Source of the DNA: Clostridia bacterium
Lineage (GTDB): Bacteria > Bacillota > Clostridia > Christensenellales > Aristaeellaceae
NCBI GenBank assembly: GCA_017936765.1
Contig: JAGBEX010000003.1
Coordinates: forward strand, 124,001-188,000
DNA: 64,000 nt
Direction of reading: 5' to 3'
The position numbers and the translations under genes were made by a program. Within the stretch, counting starts at the first letter, position 1; every line of letters begins with the position of its first letter. The notes beneath the pieces are model-generated. The model saw nothing but the letters and a program-made list of their open reading frames with translations. It ran no database searches and was not told the DNA's origin. Shown piece after piece: positions 58,934-64,000 of this stretch.

Positions 58934-61042
58934 ATGAAGAAACGCTTTGTGCTTATCCTGACCCTGATCCTCTGCTGCCTTGCCCTGCCCGCCCTGGCAG
59001 ACAATGTGTGCAAGTTCGACCGCAGCGTGACCACCCTGTTTGAGGGGGATACCCTGCAGACTAAGCTGATCCTGGAGGGCGAGCCTGCCACCGGCACGGT
59101 GACCTACACCTCCGGCGCGCCCCACAATGGCGTGGTGGACGAGAACGGCCTGGTCACCGGCGTCAGCAAGGGCTATACCACCATCACCGCCACCGTGAAA
59201 ACGGAGAAGCGCACCTTCAAGGCCACCATTCAGCTGAATGTGCTGCGCAAGGTGCAGTCCGTGAACGTGAAGGAGGATAAGCTGAACCTGCTGCCCTCCA
59301 CCGATCCCCTCATTGCGCCGCTGCTGAGCAGCACCGCACAGCCTGCTCCCGGAGATGGGCTGATCACCCCTGCCGCGCCTGCGGAGGAGAAGATCCTTGT
59401 GCTGCGCCTGGGCAGCAACCAGTCCGTGCAGGCCAGCTGCCTGCCCAATGATGCCAACAACCGTCAGTTTACCCTGTCCTCTTCCGACACCAGCATCGTT
59501 CGCGTGAACAGCAACAACCTGCAGCCCAAGGGCGCTGGCGAGTGCGTGATCACCGTGGCCAGCAAGCAGAACCCCGAGGTGTTCGTGACCTATCGCACCC
59601 TGGTGGTGCAGCCCGTGACCCGCGTGCAGCTCTCCGCCCCGGCCAAGTCCACCTTTGTGGGCAAGACCCTGCAGCTCACGGCGACCTATTCCCCGGAGAA
59701 TGCTTCCATCAAGTCCGCCAACTGGACTTCCTCCAACACCAAGGTGGCCACCGTGGATCAAAACGGTGTGGTGACCGGCATCAGCAAGGGAACGGCCAGC
59801 ATCAAGGCCACCGCCAAGGATGGCTCCGGCCGCAATGCCAGCTTCTCCGTCACGGTGCAGCAGCAGCCGGAATCCATCACCCTGAAGGAAAACGATGTGG
59901 TGATCAACATGGGTTCCTACAAAACCCTGCAGGCCACCGTGCTGCCCAAAAACACCAACAACAAGAAGGTGGTGTGGTCCTCCTCCGACGAGAGCGTCGC
60001 CAAGGTAAACAGCTCCGGCCGGGTGACCCCCGTGGGCGTGGGCAGCTGCACCATCACCTGCCAGAGCGCCGATTTCCCGGAGGTCTCTGCCTCCGCCACG
60101 GTGAATATCCACCAGCTGGTGACCAAGATCCAGTTTGCAGAGAAGGAAGTCTCCTTTGACGTGCATACCTCCCTGCAGGTCTTCTGGGAGGTCTCGCCCC
60201 AGAACGCCACCAACCCCGGCGTCACCTTCTCCTCCAACAAGGAATCCATTGCCACCGTGGACGCCAATGGCCTGATCACCGGCCACAAGCGGGGCGAGTG
60301 CTACATCACCGCCAAGGCCGTGGACGGCTCCGGCAGGAACGCCCGCATCAAGGTCAAGGTGCTGCAGCCCGTGGAAGGCGTTCACATGAAGAACGATACC
60401 CTGAACGTGGGCGTGGATGAGAGCATCACCGCCACCGCTGTGCTGGAACCCTCCGACGCCAGCAACACCAACATGACCTGGGTCAGCGCGGACACCACCA
60501 TTGCCACGGTGAAGGGAACCAAGCTGCGTCCCTCCATCACCGGCCGCCGCTGGGGTACCACCACCATCACCGGCACCACCGAGGATGGCGGCTACACCAC
60601 CTCCGCCACCGTGAAGGTGGGCAACTACGACAAGGCGGTGAAGATCACCGACCTGTATCTGAGCGACAACAAGATCAAGATCGTGGTGAAGAACGAGAGC
60701 AACATGAACATCACCCGATTCTACTACACCATCTACTGCTATGACTGGCAGGATGAACCCATCGTGTGCCACGAAAACGGCGGCACCTCCTTCGATGGTT
60801 CCTACCGCTACACCCTCTATGAGGGCGACAGCACCACCCATGGCCGCTTCCACTTTGGCGATTTCGTCCAGCCCGAGACCAGCATCGCCCGCGTGACCAT
60901 GCAGATCACCGGCTACAGCACGGATGAAGGCTACTTCCGGGACATCAACGAAAACCGCCAGACCGTGTTCGAGTACAAGACCAGCGAGTTCGTTGGCAAG
61001 CCTGCGCCTACTGAAGTTCTCCTGGTGGCTCCGGCACAGTAA
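58934..61042 (+). CDS. Secreted protein with repeated Big_2 (bacterial Ig-like) domains
   Basis: A 702-residue exported protein with a signal peptide ending at residue 22 (LALPALA|D). Five or six Big_2 domains follow (about 25-585), each showing the ATV/D-x-x-G-x-V/T-G-x-x-x-G-x-x-x-I motif, for example VATVDQNGVVTGISKGTASI. A non-Ig beta domain (about 600-690) ends the protein; there is no LPXTG or other wall anchor. Such proteins usually bind surfaces or other proteins. It is monocistronic with its own promoter and a strong terminator. AGGAGG (GGAGGCTGACCGAC) precedes the ATG. Confidence 0.88.
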   Translation: MKKRFVLILTLILCCLALPALADNVCKFDRSVTTLFEGDTLQTKLILEGEPATGTVTYTSGAPHNGVVDENGLVTGVSKGYTTITATVKTEKRTFKATIQLNVLRKVQSVNVKEDKLNLLPSTDPLIAPLLSSTAQPAPGDGLITPAAPAEEKILVLRLGSNQSVQASCLPNDANNRQFTLSSSDTSIVRVNSNNLQPKGAGECVITVASKQNPEVFVTYRTLVVQPVTRVQLSAPAKSTFVGKTLQLTATYSPENASIKSANWTSSNTKVATVDQNGVVTGISKGTASIKATAKDGSGRNASFSVTVQQQPESITLKENDVVINMGSYKTLQATVLPKNTNNKKVVWSSSDESVAKVNSSGRVTPVGVGSCTITCQSADFPEVSASATVNIHQLVTKIQFAEKEVSFDVHTSLQVFWEVSPQNATNPGVTFSSNKESIATVDANGLITGHKRGECYITAKAVDGSGRNARIKVKVLQPVEGVHMKNDTLNVGVDESITATAVLEPSDASNTNMTWVSADTTIATVKGTKLRPSITGRRWGTTTITGTTEDGGYTTSATVKVGNYDKAVKITDLYLSDNKIKIVVKNESNMNITRFYYTIYCYDWQDEPIVCHENGGTSFDGSYRYTLYEGDSTTHGRFHFGDFVQPETSIARVTMQITGYSTDEGYFRDINENRQTVFEYKTSEFVGKPAPTEVLLVAPAQ

Positions 61043-61051
61043 AACAAATTT

Positions 61052-61081
61052 GAGCGGCGTGCAGATGCACGCCGCTCTTTT
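61052..61081. terminator. Bidirectional terminator between Big_2 gene and cotJC
   Basis: A perfect 12-bp stem (GAGCGGCGTGCA and complement) with a GA loop, then TTTT. Confidence 0.9.
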
Positions 61082-61089
61082 GCGTTGGC

Positions 61090-61701
61090 TTACTTATTTT
61101 TGCAATCACATTGCAGCATGGGGTTGAAGGCATAGAAGTTCTTCTCGTTCAGGCGATCCTGCACCATGGCCAGCGCCTCGGCAAAGCGCTGATAGTGGAC
61201 GATCTCCCGCGCCCGCAAAAAGCGCAGCACGTCAATCACGTCCGGGTCATCGGCCAGGAGGATCAGGTTCTCGTAGGTGGTGCGAGCTTTTTGCTCTGCT
61301 GCCAGATCCTCGTGCAGGTCGGTGATGGGGTCGCCCTTCACGGCCATGGCGGCGGCGTGGTAGGGCTGGCCGCTGGCAAACTGGGGGTACACGCCCAGGG
61401 CATGGTCGGTGAAATAGGGGGCAAAGGCGCTGTCCTGGATCTGGCAGTCGGTCAGGTCTCGGGTGAGCTGGTGGATCATACTGCCCACCATTTCGAGATG
61501 CCCGAGCTCTTCGGTGCCGATGTCGGTCAGCAGGCCCTTCAGCTCGTTGCAGGGCATGGAATAGCGCTGGCTCAGGTAGCGCAGGGAGGCGCCCAGCTCG
61601 CCATCGGGGCCGCCGTATTGGCTGATGATCACCGAGGCCATGCGCTGGTCGGGCTTGCGGATGCGAACGGGGTATTGCAGCTCTTTTTCATATACAAACA
61701 T
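61090..61701 (-). CDS. cotJC: Spore-coat manganese catalase-like protein CotJC
   Basis: A 203-residue ferritin-like protein of the manganese catalase family that forms part of the spore coat. The di-metal ligands lie in DGELGASLRYLSQRY, DIGTEELGHLEMVG, DLHEDLAAEQKARTTYE and REIVHYQRFAEAL, the expected E-x-x-H pairs. AAGGAGG precedes the ATG. It is three bases after the CotJA-CotJB fusion gene, so the order A/B then C matches the cotJ operon of Bacillus. Confidence 0.95.
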   Translation of the reverse strand: MFVYEKELQYPVRIRKPDQRMASVIISQYGGPDGELGASLRYLSQRYSMPCNELKGLLTDIGTEELGHLEMVGSMIHQLTRDLTDCQIQDSAFAPYFTDHALGVYPQFASGQPYHAAAMAVKGDPITDLHEDLAAEQKARTTYENLILLADDPDVIDVLRFLRAREIVHYQRFAEALAMVQDRLNEKNFYAFNPMLQCDCKNK

Positions 61702-61704
61702 GGC

Positions 61705-62340
61705 TTATGCCTCCTTTCCGCAGCAATGCTGATATTCCCAGGGCCAGGGTCCATCCGGCCAGGACCAGCGATTGCAGTCGGAATAGCAGGCACAGCCGCA
61801 GTCCTGCTCCATCTGCTCGGTCAGCTTGCGGAGCAGCGCCAGCGCCTTTTGGTCATTGGGGTGGGTGTTCAGGTACAGCCGCAGCTCCCAGAGGGCGAAC
61901 TTATCCACCTGGCATTGGCTGGTGCAGGCGCCATCGTTGCAGCGCTCGTTGCACATGGGCTTGTCGAGGCAGCCAAACAGTGTGCCGCGCAGCAGCGCCT
62001 TTTCGGCGCAGTAGATGCTGTCCAGGTCGTGGTGCTGGGCATAGACCATGGCAGGGGTGCGGCCGTGGCAGGGGTAGTTATTGTCGCGGGGCTGCGGACG
62101 GTCGTTGTTGCAGGTGCAGTCATCATGGGGGCGCTGCTGGCAGGTGCAGTCGTTATCGCAGGGGCGATCGACAGGCTTGCCGCAGCCGTGGTTGCAGGTG
62201 GGACGGTTGTTGCAGCCGCAGTTGGCATTGATGCGGCCCTGGCAGGTATTGCAGGGCTGATGGCTGCGGCAGGGGCAGGCGGCCCGGGCATCGCCATCGA
62301 TGCTAGTGCCGATATAATCATTACGCATAGGACAGGTCAT
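61705..62340 (-). CDS. CotJA-CotJB fusion with cysteine-rich N-terminus
   Basis: A 211-residue protein. Residues 96-129 (PAMVYAQHHDLDSIYCAEKA and GTLFGCLDKPM) match CotJA; 146-203 (FALWELRLYLNTHPND and WSWPDGPWPWE) match CotJB. Both are normally separate spore-coat proteins. The first ~90 residues are rich in C, N, D and R (about 20 cysteines), unlike either family. The ATG at 62340 abuts AGGAAGG; an ATG 12 bases on (62328) is possible. It precedes cotJC by three bases. Cysteines may cross-link the coat or bind metal. Confidence 0.85.
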   Translation of the reverse strand: MTCPMRNDYIGTSIDGDARAACPCRSHQPCNTCQGRINANCGCNNRPTCNHGCGKPVDRPCDNDCTCQQRPHDDCTCNNDRPQPRDNNYPCHGRTPAMVYAQHHDLDSIYCAEKALLRGTLFGCLDKPMCNERCNDGACTSQCQVDKFALWELRLYLNTHPNDQKALALLRKLTEQMEQDCGCACYSDCNRWSWPDGPWPWEYQHCCGKEA

Positions 62341-62387
62341 CCTTCCTGTTGGGGAATTGCAGGCGGTGCCTGCACTCCCATCCTATG

Positions 62388-62413
62388 TAAAAAATGCCGC
62401 TGTGTGCGGCATT
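62388..62413 (-). terminator. Terminator after the radical SAM gene
   Basis: AATGCCGC and GCGGCATT with a 5-base loop, then six U residues on the minus strand. The stem begins at the stop codon of the radical SAM gene and separates it from the cotJ genes. Confidence 0.85.
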
Positions 62414-63291
62414 CAAATATAGCTCTCCTCCTGGCCGAACAGTGGCACAAAGTCCGTGCTGGCGCTGGTGGCCTCCTGCTGGAAGCCGGGCAATTCCAGC
62501 GCTTGCATATGATCCCGCACCCGGTGGTACTCCCGGGTGGTGATGGTGCGGTCAAGCCCCTTGATGCTCACATCGTTGCAGGGGACGTACTGGCGCATCA
62601 GGCTCACGGGGGTACCCTCGGGCAGGGTGTCCTTCACCCAATTCAGCAGGGCAATGCTCTCGCTGGTGAGGCCGGGGAGGATCAGGTGGCGGACGATGAC
62701 GCCCTTTTGCATGATGCCGTTTTCGTCATACTGGGGCGCGCCGGTCTGGCGGCACATTTCCACAATGGCGGCGCTGGTGGCCTCGAAGTAGTCGCTGGCT
62801 TGGGCGCAAAGCTTGCCCATGGCGGGGGAGAAGTGCTTCAGGTCGGGGAGGTACACGTCAATAACGCCCTCCAGCCTGCGCAGGGTCTCCACGGTCTCGT
62901 AGCCGGAGGTGTTCCACACCAGCGGCACCGGGGGACGGTAGATGGCCAGGGTCTCCAGGATCTTCTCCACATAAGGCGTGGCGGTGATGAAGCTGATGGA
63001 GTGCATCCCTGCATCCACCAGGCGGCGCAGGCTGGAGGCCAGTTGGGCGGGGGAAAAGTCCCGGCCCAGGTTGCGGTGGCTGATGTCCGCGTTCTGGCAA
63101 TAGGCGCAGCGCAGGGTGCAGCCGCTGAAAAACACTGCCCCCGTGCCGCGGCTGCCGCTGATGGGCGGCTCCTCCCACAAATGGGGCTGGATGCGGGCAA
63201 TGCGCATGGTTTCCGGCAGGCGGCAGAAGCCGTAGCCGATGCCTTCGGTGCGCAGCGCACCGCAGCGGCGGGGACAGAGCGTGCAGTTCAT
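62413..63291 (-). CDS. PflA-like radical SAM protein
   Basis: A 292-residue radical SAM enzyme. The cluster motif is in FSGCTLRCAYCQN (C-x3-C-x2-C), after an extra N-terminal cysteine cluster (MNCTLCPRRCGALR). ATPYVEKILETL and DVYLPDLKHFSPAMG follow, as in pyruvate formate-lyase activating enzyme relatives of about 290 residues. The target glycyl-radical enzyme is not in the window, so it may act elsewhere or on another substrate. The ATG at 63291 follows GAGGTGAA. Confidence 0.88.
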   Translation of the reverse strand: MNCTLCPRRCGALRTEGIGYGFCRLPETMRIARIQPHLWEEPPISGSRGTGAVFFSGCTLRCAYCQNADISHRNLGRDFSPAQLASSLRRLVDAGMHSISFITATPYVEKILETLAIYRPPVPLVWNTSGYETVETLRRLEGVIDVYLPDLKHFSPAMGKLCAQASDYFEATSAAIVEMCRQTGAPQYDENGIMQKGVIVRHLILPGLTSESIALLNWVKDTLPEGTPVSLMRQYVPCNDVSIKGLDRTITTREYHRVRDHMQALELPGFQQEATSASTDFVPLFGQEESYI

Positions 63292-63368
63292 ATCATTCAC
63301 CTCAAACAGCATTGTAGCACGGCTTTGCCCGAAGGGCAAAGGGAATTCCGAATTTGTAAGGAAACCGC

Positions 63369-63397
63369 TTGTATTTCCTGAATTGTTGTGGTATACT
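63369..63397 (+). promoter_or_regulatory. Promoter of the rimP operon
   Basis: TTGTAT (63369-63374), a 17-bp spacer and TATACT (63392-63397), about 230 bp upstream of rimP. Confidence 0.65.
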
Positions 63398-63477
63398 GCC
63401 AGAGTGTGGTTAGCTCTGCCTGTATTGACAGGCGTGATATGCGCATTGCGCAATGAATGAAAGAAGGGTTTGACGTA

Positions 63478-63577
63478 GAGAGTGGACATGGCCGAGCGGC
63501 AAGGCCGCAGGCAATTCGGTTTTTCGCCGGAATGCTTGCTGTGCTGTGCCTGTAAGGCTGATGTTGGCACTCTTTTC
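63478..63577 (+). ncRNA. Structured leader upstream of rimP
   Basis: AGAGTG (63479-63484) pairs with CACTCT (63568-63573), closing a domain of about 100 nt that holds GGCCGAGCGGCAAGGCCGC, a TTCGG...CCGGAA hairpin and GCAGGC paired with GCCTGT. A U run follows the closing helix, so it could act as an attenuator. Leaders of this kind stand before rimP in many Firmicutes, but I cannot name a family with certainty. It is not a tRNA: no anticodon or T arm can be drawn. Confidence 0.6.
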
Positions 63578-63625
63578 TATTACCTTTCTGGAAGAAAATG
63601 TTAATTGCGAGGTGAATCGACCGAA

Positions 63626-64000
63626 ATGCCGAAAGCAGAACTGACGGCCAACGTTACGCCCAAGTGTCAGCGCCTGGCGGATCAGCTGGAATTTGAGCTG
63701 GTGGACGTGAGCCTGGACAAGGAGGGCGCGGGCAAGTACCTGCGCATCTACATCGACAAGCCCGAGGGGATCTCCCTGGACGACTGCGAGAAGTATCATC
63801 GCGCCATCCAGCCCCAGCTGGAGGACTACGACTACGACTTTCTGGAGGTGTCCTCCCCCGGCGTCGACCGTCCGCTGAAAAAGGATCGCGACTTTGAGCG
63901 CGCCATCGGCACAGAGGTGGAGGTTCACCTGTTCAAAGCCATGGACGGCACCAAGATCCTCACCGGTTACCTGGCCGATTTCTCCAAGGATGAGATCGTG
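63626..64000 (+). CDS. rimP: Ribosome maturation factor RimP (5' part, runs off window)
   Basis: The frame from ATG 63626 runs off the right edge, giving 125 residues. It has the RimP N-terminal domain (ELVDVSLDKEGAGKYLRIYID, then SLDDCEKYHRAIQPQLE) and the conserved LEVSSPGVDRPLKKDRDFERAIG before the C-terminal SH3-like domain. RimP helps assemble the 30S subunit. GAGGTGA lies about 10 bases before the ATG. It is normally the first gene of the nusA-infB operon, which would continue to the right. Confidence 0.95.
   Translation, partial: MPKAELTANVTPKCQRLADQLEFELVDVSLDKEGAGKYLRIYIDKPEGISLDDCEKYHRAIQPQLEDYDYDFLEVSSPGVDRPLKKDRDFERAIGTEVEVHLFKAMDGTKILTGYLADFSKDEIV

Noticed and set aside
63478..63577. 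Possible tRNA
   Set aside because: The GGCCGAGCGGCAAGGC segment recalls a D arm, but no anticodon arm, TTC loop or 7-bp acceptor pairing can be assembled.

Overview
This window looks like chromosome from a spore-forming, strictly anaerobic member of the Clostridia, probably a gut or rumen lineage. The evidence is PolC-type DNA polymerase III, RNase Y, TTG and GTG starts behind strong Shine-Dalgarno sites, sporulation genes (yabP, yabQ, cwlD, a cotJA-cotJB fusion and cotJC), a ferredoxin-dependent 2-oxoacid oxidoreductase, and several beta-glycan hydrolases. Core genes are visibly GC-rich. I cannot name the genus. I saw no rRNA, tRNA, CRISPR array, transposase or phage gene.

Layout. 1-6.5 kb: a partial gene, rny behind a long structured leader, a nucleoside hydrolase, an acetyltransferase, and a four-gene 2-oxoacid:ferredoxin oxidoreductase operon. 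6.6-16.7 kb: a compositionally distinct, AT-richer island of nine co-directional genes ending at a strong hairpin terminator. 16.7-18.8 kb: an ArsB/NhaD-type transporter and mntP under a yybP-ykoY (Mn2+) riboswitch. 19.4-34.9 kb: a long leftward housekeeping region: PrsA-like foldase, Ppx/GppA, divIC-yabQ-yabP, an unknown gene, polC, ispG, rseP, dxr, cdsA, uppS, a small PASTA-like gene and frr. Several of these genes are separated by mosaic palindromic repeats. 35-45 kb: mostly rightward genes (CrtO-like, DUF5665-like, lspA, rluD, mnmG, a DMT transporter, ftsY, acetyltransferases, a phosphatase and an epimerase) with cwlD inverted. 45-46.7 kb: ppk2 and pyrH. 46.9-58.1 kb: glycan-degrading genes (cytoplasmic GH9, circularly permuted GH3, GH26-like) mixed with dehydrogenases, a membrane XRE regulator, a PAP2 protein and a PII-like gene. 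58.1-64 kb: xpt, a secreted Big_2 protein, cotJC with the cotJA-cotJB fusion, a PflA-like radical SAM protein and the start of rimP.

The best candidate for an undescribed system is the 6.7-16.5 kb island. It joins a VWA protein, a PP2C phosphatase and a membrane Ser/Thr kinase (the arrangement of the TerY-P triad) to a HerA/TraD-type ATPase, a protein with both an HEXXH motif and an HNH/Endo VII-like nuclease motif, three zinc-ribbon proteins, and a membrane protein with a peptidoglycan-binding domain. The layout suggests envelope sensing relayed by phosphorylation to a DNA-processing or DNA-damaging effector. That is inference. The second candidate is a roughly 300-nt structured RNA upstream of rny whose closing helix and terminator cannot both form.
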